Shown piece by piece: positions 30,852-41,100 of a stretch of 50,252 nt of DNA. Origin of the DNA: a virus. The stretch is from the IMG/VR virus record IMGVR_UViG_3300025138_000064, positions 1 through 50,252 of that record, one strand, 5' to 3'. Under the pieces are notes generated by a model. The model saw only the letters and a list, made by a program, of their open reading frames with translations. It was not told the DNA's origin and searched no databases. The translations under genes were made by a program, and so were the position numbers. Positions within the stretch are counted from its first letter, which is position 1; every line of letters begins with the position of its first letter.

Positions 30852-31197
30852 CCAAGCTGCAGAATACAGACAAAACTTATTTACTCAAATCCATGAAATA
30901 GTATTTCATGGGGGTGGTGGTTATGATTGGGATACTTTATATAGTATGCCTATTTGGTTAAGAAATTTTACATTTAAAAAAATATCAGACCATTTTGAAG
31001 CTAAAAATAAAGCTGAAAGTAATAATTCTACAAATGATTTAGAAAAAGGAAGAGACATATTAAAACAAGCTCAAAGAAATGATCCTGCAAATGCTCAACA
31101 AAATAAATACATGGATAAGTTTTCTTCACCTTCCAAAACCTCTTCACCAAAAATAAAAACACCTGACTTTGTTACAAGTAAAGCTAAAAAGGCATAA
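30823..31197 (+). CDS. Tail assembly chaperone second frame (possible frameshift extension of gp26-like)
   Basis: An open frame of up to 124 residues, +1 relative to the preceding gene. The only in-frame start near the overlap is GTG at 30823, without a ribosome-binding site; otherwise every in-frame start lies well inside the conserved part. The conserved-looking core begins at once after the overlap (LTPNQAAEYRQNLFTQIHEIVFHGGGGYDWDTLYSMPIWLRNFTF in pieces), then a Lys/Asn/Ser-rich disordered tail. The YDWDTLYSMPIWLR segment is helical and recurs next to gp26-type genes in T4-like phages as far as I recall. The position between tube and tape measure plus the T8 run suggests it is made as a gp26-fusion by frameshifting, though independent GTG initiation is possible. 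Likely binds the tape measure. Confidence 0.7.
   Translation: MPTFFSLTPNQAAEYRQNLFTQIHEIVFHGGGGYDWDTLYSMPIWLRNFTFKKISDHFEAKNKAESNNSTNDLEKGRDILKQAQRNDPANAQQNKYMDKFSSPSKTSSPKIKTPDFVTSKAKKA
30829..30842 (+). promoter_or_regulatory. Candidate programmed frameshift site (T8 run)
   Basis: The sequence ACTTTTTTTTCCCT sits 3-4 codons before the gp26-like stop (frame reads AAC TTT TTT TTC CCT GAC GCC TAA). A +1 (or -2) slip on the T run would carry ribosomes into the frame of the next gene, bypassing the stop at 30849-30851. Homopolymer T runs are slippery; no downstream structure was evaluated. Confidence 0.5.
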
Positions 31198-31204
31198 TTT
31201 ATTA

Positions 31205-31219
31205 ATATTTATAACAAAA
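31205..31219 (+). promoter_or_regulatory. Late-type promoter motif 1 (ATATTTATAACAAAA)
   Basis: An exact copy, beginning 24 bp upstream of the tape measure ATG at 31229. Confidence 0.6.
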
Positions 31220-31228
31220 TGCTTCTAA

Positions 31229-34200
31229 ATGGCAAGTAAGAAAGAACTTCAAGAAATTCAAAGGCTATTAAATGATATTGATAGGCAATATAAAGCTCTA
31301 AATAAAACTTCTCCTTTTAAAGGACAAGATGCAGCATTATTTGTTAAAGGGTTTAAAAGTGCATCTGATGCTATAAATTCTGCTAATATATCTCTTAAGG
31401 CAATGAGAGCTGATGTAGCCGGTATGGAAACTGGTTTAGATGGTTTAAGAGAATCCTTTAGAAATATTGCTAAAGAATTAGGACAAATTTCCGACCCTTT
31501 AAAGGACATGGAAAAAAGTTTTTTTAAAATTAAAGGTTTAGCTGAAAAATTAAATGATGTTCAAGAAGATTTAAGTAAATCATCTGCAGCTGAAATAAGA
31601 AATATAAAAAGAAAAACAAATTTAGAATTTCAAAGATTAAGTCGTAATGTTAAATTATTAGAAATAAAACATGAACAACTCCATGCTGAAAGAAAATCAT
31701 TAGTAGTAGCTGGAAAAAGCACAAAAGAAGTAGATAAACAATTAGGAAAATCTTCAGAATTATTAGCATTTGCTCAGGATGAAGCTGAGATTATGGAGGA
31801 AAAAGTAGGACATCAAAAAGAATTTAATTCTGTCGCTGATAAAACTCTAAAACAAGTAAAAAATATAAAAGCCGCAACAGGTTTAACTGGTTCTATTATA
31901 AAATCTTTAGGAGGTGCTGCTGAAAAATTAGGTTTTGGAGATATGAGTGAAACCTTAACTGGGATTACAGATGAAATGTCTGACCAGGCTGCTTCTTTAA
32001 CTGATAATGGTAAACATGCAGCTTCATTAGGAGACCAATTTAAAATAATGGGTACTGGTTTAGCAGGTTTAGGAACAGCTTTAATGGATCAGTTATCAGA
32101 CCCTCTTGTTATTATAACAATGATAGTTAAATCAGTAAAATTCTTAGTAGGAATATTTTCTCATGTTTTAAAATTAACAAACAAAATAGGTCAATCTGTA
32201 GGAATAGCAGGTGCAGCTGCTGAAAATTTAAAAGCACAAATTCATGCTGCTGGTGATTTATCTGGTGATATATTTTATAACACAGAAGAAATGATTGGGG
32301 CTTATGATAAACTTAATAAAGCAGCTGGGATGAATTTAAGGTTTAATGCTGAAAATGCTAAAACCTTTCAAGATTTAACTTTATACATGGGTGTAAGTGA
32401 AGATGCTGCAGCTCAATTATTTAAAATATCAGCTCAAACCGGAAAATCATTTGAGGGAATGTATAATCAAGTTAGAGATATAACCCAATCCTTAAATGAA
32501 ACTTCTGGTTATTCTATTTCTACACAAGATGCTATTGAAGCTATAGGACAATCTAGTGGAACTGTAAGATTTAATATTAAAGGTGGAACTGAAGGATTAG
32601 TTAAAGCAGCACATACAGCCTCTAGATTAGGTATGACAATGAATGAAATCGCGGCAGCAGCTGAAACACATTTAGATTTTGAATCATCAATTGCTAAAGA
32701 AATTGAAGCAGAAATGTTCCTTCAAAAAGACTTAAATTTAGATAAATTAAGATATGCAGCTTTAACTGGAAATACTGCATTAGCAGCTAAAGAAGAAGCA
32801 AGACTTATTAAAGAAAATTATAAAAGTTTAAAAGGTAATGTATTAGCTCAACAAGCATTCGCAGCAGCTACAGGTATATCTATGGAAAATCTAGGAGATG
32901 CTATGTCTAGACAAGAAGAGTTAGAAGGTCTAAGTGGACAAGCTTTAAAGGATAAATTAGCTGAAATGGATGCCCAAAAGAAATTAGGACAAGATGCAGT
33001 AGCTTTTGATAGAACAATAGCTAATTTAGTATTACAAATAAAAGCAATGTTAGAACCTATAGCAAAAGTTGTAGGTCCTATGATTATGGGTATAGCTAAA
33101 TCTTTGGGACCAATGTTAAAAGCAATTGGAGCATTTGCCTCTTCAGCAGCTGGAAAGTTATTATTAGGAGTAGCAGGTGCCGCAATTGGTTTTAAAGTAG
33201 CTAAAGGTGTAATTGGTAAAATGAAAAGTTTCTTTGGACTTGGTAAAGGAAAATTAGGATCTTCACCATTAAACCCAATGCACGTTACTGGTATGGGAGG
33301 TGGTAGTAATGCAACTGATTTGCTTAGTAATGTTTTAGGAAAGCGAGGTATAATAGGAGGTAAATTCTTTAAATCATTATCTAAAGTATTTGGTGGTAAA
33401 AGTTCAATGGTAGGTAGAACATTAAGAAACTTCTCAGCTATGAACTTTAAAAGAAGTTCTATGTTAAATCAAATGGTTGCAAAAGGGCCAAGTTGGTTAA
33501 AAAAGGCACCAGGCTTAAGTAAAATGAGTACTTTAAATTCAGGAGTAGCTCCAGGTACTGCTAAAGTTTTAAAAGGAGCACAGGCCATGTCAAAAACTAC
33601 AAAAGTATTAGGTGCTATAGCTTCAAAAGCAGGACCTATAATGGCTGTAGCAGATTTAGTAATTGGTGGGTTTACAGGATCAGGTCAAGCAAATATGTCA
33701 GCTGCTGAACAAAAAGCAGCTGGAGTAGAAGAAGGAATTGGAAAAGGAAAAGCAATTGGTTTAGGAGTATTAACAGGTGGTGCTGAAAAAGGATCAATGT
33801 TTAGTGAAACCTTAGGTATTGAAAAAGGTGGTGCAGGAGATGAGGCTTTAGGTGTAGCAGGTGCAGCTGGTAGAGGTGCATTAGTAGGTGCTGCAATTGG
33901 TTCAGTAATACCTGTAGTAGGAACAGCTGTTGGAGCTGCCGTAGGTGGTATTGTAGGAACTGTATCAGAAGGATTTAAAATACTATCAGATCCTAATTCA
34001 GCAATGAGAAAAAGTATTGCAAGTATAGGAAATGGAGTAAAAGATTTTGCCAAAAAGGCTGGAACAACTATTAGTGGTTGGGCTTCATCCGCAGGAGAAA
34101 CAATTGGTGGTTGGGCTTCATCCGCAGGAGAAGCTATGAGTGGTTGGGCTTCATCCGCAGGAGAAACTATGAGTGGTTTCTTTTCAACAGCTGGTGAAGG

Positions 34201-34615
34201 CATATCAAATTTTGCAAGTTCTGCATTTGAATCATTAAAATCATTAGCTTCCGGAGCAAGAGATATGGTTGGAAAAGCAGCAAATTATGTAAGAAACAGT
34301 GTTGTTGGTAAAGCATTTTCAGCAGTAGGTGGAGCAATTAGTAGTGGTTATAGTAGAGCTAAAGAATGGATTGGACTTAATGATGGTGGAACAGTACCTG
34401 GTGGTCCTCCATATGTTGATAGAATACCAGCTATGCTTACACCTGGTGAAGTTGTTGTGCCGAGAGAACAAGTTAATAATGGTGGTGGAGCAGGAAATAG
34501 TGAAATGACAAAATTATTAAAAGACTTAATAAGTGCAGTAAATAAAGGAGGAGATGTTTTTCTAGATGGAAATAAAGTAGGTTATACATTAGCATTGCAA
34601 TCTTCTAAAATGTAG
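31229..34615 (+). CDS. Tail tape measure protein
   Basis: A 1,128-residue protein. It has long amphipathic helices and coiled coils (about 1-215), a hydrophobic segment (LVIITMIVKSVKFLVGIF, about 293-310), further helical parts with GAIAS/AVADLVIGG-type hydrophobic stretches, and a Gly/Ala-rich region (GVAGAAGRGALVGAAIG; VGTAVGAAVGGIVGTV). The C-terminus GGTVPGGPPYVDRIPAMLTPGEVVVP is a hallmark of phage tape measure proteins. These span the tube lumen, set tail length and are ejected ahead of the DNA; hydrophobic parts may insert into the host membrane. It is about twice the length of T4 gp29 (590), so a tail longer than that of T4 is expected. It has its own late motif and follows the tail chaperone frames. 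Confidence 0.9.
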   Translation: MASKKELQEIQRLLNDIDRQYKALNKTSPFKGQDAALFVKGFKSASDAINSANISLKAMRADVAGMETGLDGLRESFRNIAKELGQISDPLKDMEKSFFKIKGLAEKLNDVQEDLSKSSAAEIRNIKRKTNLEFQRLSRNVKLLEIKHEQLHAERKSLVVAGKSTKEVDKQLGKSSELLAFAQDEAEIMEEKVGHQKEFNSVADKTLKQVKNIKAATGLTGSIIKSLGGAAEKLGFGDMSETLTGITDEMSDQAASLTDNGKHAASLGDQFKIMGTGLAGLGTALMDQLSDPLVIITMIVKSVKFLVGIFSHVLKLTNKIGQSVGIAGAAAENLKAQIHAAGDLSGDIFYNTEEMIGAYDKLNKAAGMNLRFNAENAKTFQDLTLYMGVSEDAAAQLFKISAQTGKSFEGMYNQVRDITQSLNETSGYSISTQDAIEAIGQSSGTVRFNIKGGTEGLVKAAHTASRLGMTMNEIAAAAETHLDFESSIAKEIEAEMFLQKDLNLDKLRYAALTGNTALAAKEEARLIKENYKSLKGNVLAQQAFAAATGISMENLGDAMSRQEELEGLSGQALKDKLAEMDAQKKLGQDAVAFDRTIANLVLQIKAMLEPIAKVVGPMIMGIAKSLGPMLKAIGAFASSAAGKLLLGVAGAAIGFKVAKGVIGKMKSFFGLGKGKLGSSPLNPMHVTGMGGGSNATDLLSNVLGKRGIIGGKFFKSLSKVFGGKSSMVGRTLRNFSAMNFKRSSMLNQMVAKGPSWLKKAPGLSKMSTLNSGVAPGTAKVLKGAQAMSKTTKVLGAIASKAGPIMAVADLVIGGFTGSGQANMSAAEQKAAGVEEGIGKGKAIGLGVLTGGAEKGSMFSETLGIEKGGAGDEALGVAGAAGRGALVGAAIGSVIPVVGTAVGAAVGGIVGTVSEGFKILSDPNSAMRKSIASIGNGVKDFAKKAGTTISGWASSAGETIGGWASSAGEAMSGWASSAGETMSGFFSTAGEGISNFASSAFESLKSLASGARDMVGKAANYVRNSVVGKAFSAVGGAISSGYSRAKEWIGLNDGGTVPGGPPYVDRIPAMLTPGEVVVPREQVNNGGGAGNSEMTKLLKDLISAVNKGGDVFLDGNKVGYTLALQSSKM
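34076..34174 (+). repeat. Three 33-nt tandem repeats in the tape measure gene
   Basis: Units 34076-34108, 34109-34141 and 34142-34174 encode GWASSAGETIG, GWASSAGEAMS and GWASSAGETMS. A fourth, degenerate unit follows (GFFSTAGEGIS, 34175-34207). The 11-residue period is that of a helical (hendecad) repeat. Copy number changes here would alter tape length by about 11 residues per unit. Confidence 0.88.
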
Positions 34616-34617
34616 TG

Positions 34618-34632
34618 ATATTTATAATAAAA
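34618..34632 (+). promoter_or_regulatory. Late-type promoter motif 1 (ATATTTATAATAAAA)
   Basis: Identical to the 29434 copy, 3 bp after the tape measure stop and beginning 34 bp upstream of the ATG at 34652. It heads the baseplate/hub unit (34652-42023). Confidence 0.6.
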
Positions 34633-34651
34633 CAATTAAAAACTAAAAATT

Positions 34652-34948
34652 ATGGCAGAATCAATTTTAAAATCATTTGATGCAGATGGCTCAAGATTAG
34701 CAGTACCAGTTTCTCCTGCTGATGGAACTATTAACAATGATATCAGTATGCAGGGTAAATCATTATTACATAATGAATATTCTAATATTGGTGATCCAAA
34801 CTTAACAGCTCCAGCTTATAATAATATGGGTGCAGCAGCTATGGGATACACAAATCCAAATCCTTCAGCTTTAGGTAAAAGAACACAACTTTATCAAGAA
34901 CCATCATCAAGATATAAAAATAACGCCCCAGAAGGAAGATCATTCTAA
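34652..34948 (+). CDS. Small hypothetical baseplate-region protein
   Basis: A 98-residue protein of unknown family. It is polar and low in predicted structure, with Asn/Pro/Tyr-rich stretches (NEYSNIGDPNLTAPAYNNMG; TNPNPSALGKRTQLYQEP). There is no signal peptide or catalytic motif. It is the first gene of the late baseplate unit, 10 nt before the large tube-initiator-like gene, so it may be a small tail component or assembly partner. Confidence 0.6.
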   Translation: MAESILKSFDADGSRLAVPVSPADGTINNDISMQGKSLLHNEYSNIGDPNLTAPAYNNMGAAAMGYTNPNPSALGKRTQLYQEPSSRYKNNAPEGRSF

Positions 34949-34958
34949 AAACTAGCTG

Positions 34959-37808
34959 ATGCCTTTAATAACTTCTACTACAGCTCTCAACAAACTGAAG
35001 TGGGGTAACGATAGATTTAATGCTGGTATGACTAACGGCAGTAACCAACCTTATATCAAACGCGATATCCCAGGAGTTAATGTTGATAACCCAAATCCCA
35101 CACTTTTTAATGATGGCGGAGATCTTCCTGCAAAAACAGGGATTGACGTTTTCTTAAGAAATGGTTTTAGGGCTCCAGCAGATGCAATAAGAGATGTAAG
35201 TAGACTAACACAAATGATGTTCGATACTAGAACTCCTAATGGTCTATTATTTATAGCAGCTCAAAATGCATTATCAAGAACGGCAGTTAAAACAGAAGCA
35301 TCTTATGGAGTAGGTTATGGTGGAACAACTCCACCAAATTTTATAACTGGAAGAGGTGGAGGAGCATTAAATGCAGGTATTTATAATCCTTTAGGTACAT
35401 TAGCTCAAGCCGGTGTTGGATTTGCAGGTACACATTTAAATTTAATGGGATTAGATCCTACTTCACCTATGACAGGGGTAGTACAAGGGGGGTTGTTCCC
35501 AGGAGCAGGATTAAATACTTACTCAGGAACTATAAAGGCTTTAAACAATGATGCTTCTTATTCAACAAAAATAGAAACTTATACTAAAAAGATACCAAAT
35601 CCTTTATATCCTGTTTTTAATAATTTACCTTTAATATTAGGAAGTGAAGGTCAAGGTCAAGGTGGACCTGAACCTGCATATATAGATAAAGAATTAACAA
35701 GAAGGGTAGCTAATGATCAGGGTGATTTTGATAATAGATTAGCAAGTCTTTTAAGAACAAAAATAGATACAAAAACTAATGATGTTGATATTATATCGTA
35801 TACTGGAGGACCTGGATCTATATTAGGTGTAGGAGATACAAAAATTAGATTTGCAGATCAGAGAACAGGTATAAATAATCCTTTATATGTAAAAGATCCT
35901 GAATATTTTTTAGGAACTAGTGGTAAAAATAATTACAATTTAAATCCACAATCTGAAATATTTACAGATAAATTAGGTGCATCTATACAAGCTCAAAAAG
36001 TACTTAGAACAGAATTAGATAGAAATTCTCTTTCTTTTGAAGAAATTGATAATGTAACACTTGCTAAAGTAAATAATTTTCAATCAACTATTAGAAATGC
36101 TGAATTAGCAAATAATGCTTTTTTTGATATTGATAATCAAAATCTTTTTACTACAAATCAAAATAATAATTTTAGCATTTTCTACAGACCTGATGTAGCT
36201 CAAATTACATATACAAACAAATTAGGAGCTTCTCCAATTGCATTAGCGACACTCCCATTATCAGATAGTGATATAACAGAATTAGGAGAAGATTTAGATC
36301 AAAACAAATTATCTAATGAAAATATAACTCAATCTACAGTTAAAAATGCTAAAATAGATAGTTTAGGATTTTTTACAGTAGGTGATAATACTCCAAATAA
36401 TTACTCTGTATTTTTTCTACCAGCAGTTGATATTGATTATACAACAAAATTAGCAACTTCACTTAAAGCAGAAGCTTTATTTCCAGAGGGTAGTGATGAA
36501 TATAATACTTTAATAGCAGCAAAAGAACAAGGAGTACTTAGTGCTGAAAATTCTCCTCAATCAGCAATAAGAAATGCAGAATTAACTAACGGTGCATACC
36601 AAGGATTTTTTGAAGCAGGAACACCTGATAACTACTCAGTATTCCAAAGAAATCCTCCAGTTTATAATGCTGAAATGTTAGCAAGAATTTATAATGTAGG
36701 AGTTTCTTCTAAATTTATAGAAGCATTTGAAGATTCAAAACCTTCCATAGAAGAAGGTCTTAATACTGATACTGATGGTAGTCTTTATAGATTTTCTTCT
36801 AATGTTTATCAAGGCAATTTAGTAAGTGTAGGAAAAGGAGCTAATGGGCGCCAATATGATCAAAATACATGGACTTATACACAAGCTCAATTAGAAGCAT
36901 TTGAATCAACTCAATCACCTAATGTTGTAGCAGATCCTGAAGTACAAGATTTTAGAAAAACTATAATTGATGAAAATAATATAACTGAATCCAGTGTTTT
37001 ATCATTTGGTCCTAGTTATACAACTAAATTAGCAAATAGAAGAGTTAATAGAGGTGATCCTGGAAAGAAAAAAAATGTATTTAATTATGGTTTACCTGCT
37101 GATTCTTTAGCACCATTAGATAAACTAGCAGCTATGCCTATGTATGATGGTACTGGTCCTAATGCAAATTATGCTATTAATGATTTTTGTAAATTTAGAA
37201 TAGCAGCTATAAATAATGAACCTGATGCCTTAGGAAGTGCCGTTTATATGCACTTTAGAGCCTTTATAGATTCATTTAATGATAATTACACTGCTGGGTG
37301 GGATCCTATTAAATACTCAGGAAGGGGAGAAAATTTATATAATTACACAGGATTTGAAAGAAGTATTAATATGTCATTTACGTGTTATGCTCAGTCAAAA
37401 GCAGAATTAATTCCAATGTATAAAAAATTAAACTATTTAGCTTCAACTTTAGCACCAGATTATACTAATGCTGGGTTTATGAGAGGAAATTTAGTAAGAT
37501 TAACAATGGGAGGTTATTTATATGAACAACCTGGATTTATATCATCTTTAACTTATGATATTCCTCAAGAAACAACTTGGGAAATAGCTATTAATGAAAA
37601 TGGTGATTTTGATAGTAGTGTTAAAGAATTACCACATATGATTAAAGTATCAAATTTAGTATTTACACCAATTCATAACTTTTTACCTCAAAAACCAAAT
37701 GTAGCTAATAATCCAAATGAAAGATATATAGCATTAGCTAATGCATTTAATTCAAGAGGAAATTATGCAGATGAATATAGTGTACAATTAACTGATTCAA
37801 CATCTTAA
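34959..37808 (+). CDS. Large tail/baseplate structural protein with tube-like C-terminal domain
   Basis: A 949-residue protein. The N-terminal segment holds GIDVFLRNGFRAPADAIRDVSRLTQMMFD and NGLLFIAAQNALSRTAVKTE. A long Asn/Asp-rich central part contains three diverged repeats of a 'TTKLGASxxA...LxxxxxxSxENxxQSxxxNAEL...FF...NYSVF' type (about residues 325-575). The C-terminal 200 residues (FERSINMSFTCYAQSK, KKLNYLASTLAPDY, GNLVRLTMGGYLYEQPGFI, TWEIAINENG, MIKVSNLVFTPI) resemble the beta-barrel fold shared by tube and tube-initiator proteins. I infer a tube-initiator/baseplate cap role comparable to T4 gp48/gp54, supported by its place before gp53 and the hub. The gene name is not assigned. 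Confidence 0.6.
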   Translation: MPLITSTTALNKLKWGNDRFNAGMTNGSNQPYIKRDIPGVNVDNPNPTLFNDGGDLPAKTGIDVFLRNGFRAPADAIRDVSRLTQMMFDTRTPNGLLFIAAQNALSRTAVKTEASYGVGYGGTTPPNFITGRGGGALNAGIYNPLGTLAQAGVGFAGTHLNLMGLDPTSPMTGVVQGGLFPGAGLNTYSGTIKALNNDASYSTKIETYTKKIPNPLYPVFNNLPLILGSEGQGQGGPEPAYIDKELTRRVANDQGDFDNRLASLLRTKIDTKTNDVDIISYTGGPGSILGVGDTKIRFADQRTGINNPLYVKDPEYFLGTSGKNNYNLNPQSEIFTDKLGASIQAQKVLRTELDRNSLSFEEIDNVTLAKVNNFQSTIRNAELANNAFFDIDNQNLFTTNQNNNFSIFYRPDVAQITYTNKLGASPIALATLPLSDSDITELGEDLDQNKLSNENITQSTVKNAKIDSLGFFTVGDNTPNNYSVFFLPAVDIDYTTKLATSLKAEALFPEGSDEYNTLIAAKEQGVLSAENSPQSAIRNAELTNGAYQGFFEAGTPDNYSVFQRNPPVYNAEMLARIYNVGVSSKFIEAFEDSKPSIEEGLNTDTDGSLYRFSSNVYQGNLVSVGKGANGRQYDQNTWTYTQAQLEAFESTQSPNVVADPEVQDFRKTIIDENNITESSVLSFGPSYTTKLANRRVNRGDPGKKKNVFNYGLPADSLAPLDKLAAMPMYDGTGPNANYAINDFCKFRIAAINNEPDALGSAVYMHFRAFIDSFNDNYTAGWDPIKYSGRGENLYNYTGFERSINMSFTCYAQSKAELIPMYKKLNYLASTLAPDYTNAGFMRGNLVRLTMGGYLYEQPGFISSLTYDIPQETTWEIAINENGDFDSSVKELPHMIKVSNLVFTPIHNFLPQKPNVANNPNERYIALANAFNSRGNYADEYSVQLTDSTS

Positions 37809-37810
37809 TA

Positions 37811-38134
37811 ATGAACCGTTATAATAACATAAAACAAATAAGAAATACAAATGAGTTTGTAGGAACATTAGGAGACTTATATTATAAAACAGTAAGTTAT
37901 CCTGAGGTTGTTCCTACAGAAACAGATATTTATGTTGAGACCGAGTTTGGGGATAGATTAGATTCAATTGCTAATCAATTTTATGGAGATGTTACTTTAT
38001 ATTGGATTATAGCAATTGCAAATCCTAATACTATAAGTTTAGGTTCACTATTTCCACCAGTAGGAACACAATTAAGAATACCAGTAGATATAAGTGGTAT
38101 AATAGATAGTTATAATAGATTAAATGCGTTATAA
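37811..38134 (+). CDS. 53: Baseplate wedge protein, T4 gp53-like with LysM-type fold
   Basis: A 107-residue protein. The core GDRLDSIANQFYGDVTLYWIIAIANP (about residues 47-72, quoted in part) is the LysM-like motif of gp53 proteins (T4: PEELANAIYGNPQLYWVLLMCN), followed by LGSLFPPVGTQLRIP, a LysM-type closing strand. Gp53 clamps neighbouring baseplate wedges in T4. It is shorter than T4 gp53 (196), lacking the C-terminal part. Lies 2 nt after the tube-initiator-like gene and 2 nt before the hub gene. Confidence 0.78.
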   Translation: MNRYNNIKQIRNTNEFVGTLGDLYYKTVSYPEVVPTETDIYVETEFGDRLDSIANQFYGDVTLYWIIAIANPNTISLGSLFPPVGTQLRIPVDISGIIDSYNRLNAL

Positions 38135-38136
38135 AA

Positions 38137-41100
38137 ATGAACATAACACAACAACCTTTTGCACCTTGGGTAACTGAGCAAATTAATACAAGACAAAGAT
38201 CTTTAGGTAATAGTACTAACTTAACTACTACTAATTTACTTTACCAAAATTCAAAAACACCCTGGTTAAGATTAGCAAGTTCAGTAAATATTAATCAATC
38301 TCCTGAAAATGATGGGGTTTTTAATAAATTATTAAATTTGGGGTTTGATGGTTCTCAATTAAGAGGAGATAATGTTGCTCGAAATTTTATATTACAAGGA
38401 GGAGTATCTAAAATAGTATCTACACAACCAGATAATTTTGTAGAATTACCTACAAATACCGGTACACCTAATTTTGGTTTAAATTCAAAAAATGAATTAT
38501 TTAATGGTGCTTATGGTTGGGGTGGTTTAGATCAAAGAGGATATGTCCCAATGCCAGGAATATTAGGTGCAGATGTTAAATATTATAAAAGTGGAGCTTT
38601 ATCAAAAGCTACTATTAAAATGAAATGTTTTTCAAGGAACCAATTAGCTTTAATGGATGTTCTTTACATGAGACCTGGTTATAATCTACTTTTAGAATTT
38701 GGGTGGAGTCAATATCTAGATAATGAGGGAAATTTACAAACATTTGATAATTTTTTCTCACCAGCATTAAGTTTTGTATTTGATCCTTATGTTGGGAATA
38801 GTTCTTCACCTAACCATTATGATGTTTTAAACCTTATTCAAAAAGAAAGGTATGCTAGAAGAGGTAATTATGAAGGTGTATTTGGTAAAGTGTCTAATTT
38901 TAAATGGTCATTTAACCCAGATGGAAGTTATGATTGTTCTGTAGATTTAACAGGTATGGGGGATATGATGGAATCTCTTAAATGTAATATTAAACTTCCT
39001 TCTAATAAAGATGATGATCAATCATTTAATAATGGGGCAGTTGGATCAACTGATCAACCACCACTAATTGCTAATAAAAATAAAACAACATTAAATAAAG
39101 TTTTATATAATCTTTATGAACAAACTAGTGGAGATAGAGATAATGATACTTATTGGAATGTAAAATTACCCAATTTCCCATTAGTAGATTCAACTATTGA
39201 TTCAGATGGTAATGTTACAACTGTAGCAAAACGAGAAGATATTACAATAAAAAAAGGAATGTTATCAATACAGGACACTACAACTGATGAAGATAATAAT
39301 GAAAGTCCTCAAGTATATATTACTTTTGGAACTTTTATAGCTATAATTCAAAAATATTTGCTTGTTTATAATAATGAACAAGATAAAGTACCACTATTTT
39401 CATTTGATATTGATTTTAAAAATATAGAAAAAGATGAAAATTATATAGTAAAAATCCCAGGTCAATTTTCTGCTAATCCTTTAGTATGTCTTATACCTTA
39501 TACAGGAGTAAATCTTGAAAACATTACAGATATTAAATATCCGGAAACAGCTACTAATAACACAATGAGTAAAATATCTACTAATTGGGATTATCAAACA
39601 TATTTAGGAAGACTAGCTCATATTTATTTAAATATTAATAATATAGCTACTATTTTAAATGATTCTCCTAGAGAGGAAGATGGAAGTTTATCATTATTAA
39701 GTTTTTTAAATTCTGTAATGGATTCATTTACAGCATCTTTAGGAGGAATTAATTTGCTTTCAATTAAAGTAGATGAAGTAACAGGACAGGTTAAATTTTT
39801 AGAAAATTCTCCACAAAGATTTGATAATGAACCCTCAAACCAAACTTTTGCAAGACTTAATACATTTGGGGTTAAACCTGACACAGAAGGAAGTATTGTT
39901 AGAAATATAGTAATGGGTGGAGAATTAGGACCTAAATATGCTTCATTAATAGTTATTGGGTCTCAAATTAGTGGGAATAAGCTATCAGCTAATGCTACAG
40001 GGTTTGCTGCTTATAATAGAGGTCTTGAGGATAGAGTTATTAAACAAAAAGTAAATGCTGATTATGATGAAGGAGATACTGAAGAGGAAGTAGAAGCTTC
40101 TGAAGAAGAACAAATATCAGATCTTTGGAATAACCAAATACACGATGAATTTATTAGAGATAGTTTTTTTGATTCATTGTTTGAAAATATCTATGATGAT
40201 AAAGACTTTCTTAATGAAGATATAAAATGTTTAGAAGAACTTCTTTATAATTATTTAAGTTTAATATCTGGAAAATTAGTTAAAGATAAACAACTACAAT
40301 CACCATCATTTTTACCATTTAATTTAAGTCTTGATATTGATGGTTTATCTGGAATAAAATTATTTGAAAAGTTTTTAATTGATGATGCTGTTTTACCCCC
40401 TTCGTATGGAGAAGGAAATGTAGATTTAATGGTATCTGCTTTAAACCATACTGTATCTCCAGCATCTTGGATAACTCAAATAGATACTCAAGCATCACCT
40501 CATAGTAAAATGAGTAGAGTTTCATCACCAACTACTTTAAAGTCAAAAACAACTAAGCAAAAATCAGCAGGAGGAGAAGATAATTATGGTGCCGGAGCAG
40601 GAGAAGGTGATGATTTTTCATTAACATCTGGTTTTCCATTAGAAGCTCCAACTAAAAATAAGAAAATTTATTGGGATGTTGAAACACCTAAAAAACAAAT
40701 TTATGTTCATCATACAGCAGGACATACTAAGTCACCAGGTAAATCTATTGCAGGTTGGGCTAAAAGAACAGACCACGTTGCAACTCATTATATAACAAAT
40801 AATTTAGGAGATAAAGAACAAGTATTTGCAGATGAATATTGGGCAAATCATTTAGGTATTCCTTCAAGTACATTTAACTCTGAAGGTATTCCTTATCAAA
40901 ATTTAAATAAAGTAAGTTTAGGTATTGAAATGCAAGCTATGGGTCCTTTAAAATTAAAAAATGGAAAATATTACACCTATCCTAGTAATTTTAATAATGG
41001 TACTATTTCTGAAGATAGAGTAGCAAGACCTGTTGATAAAAATGGTAATCCATCAACATATAAAGGTTATTCTTATTATGAAAAATATAATGCAGCAAAC

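Noticed and set aside
33685-34203. Minus-strand 172-codon frame inside the tape measure gene
   Set aside because: Composition mirrors the Gly/Ala-rich tape measure repeats; no start context and fully overlapped by a secure gene.
2927-34632. Minus-strand T4 late promoters (TATAAATA) in the motif 1 sites
   Set aside because: The reverse complement does contain TATAAATA, but no minus-strand genes exist and the copies sit at fixed distances from plus-strand starts.
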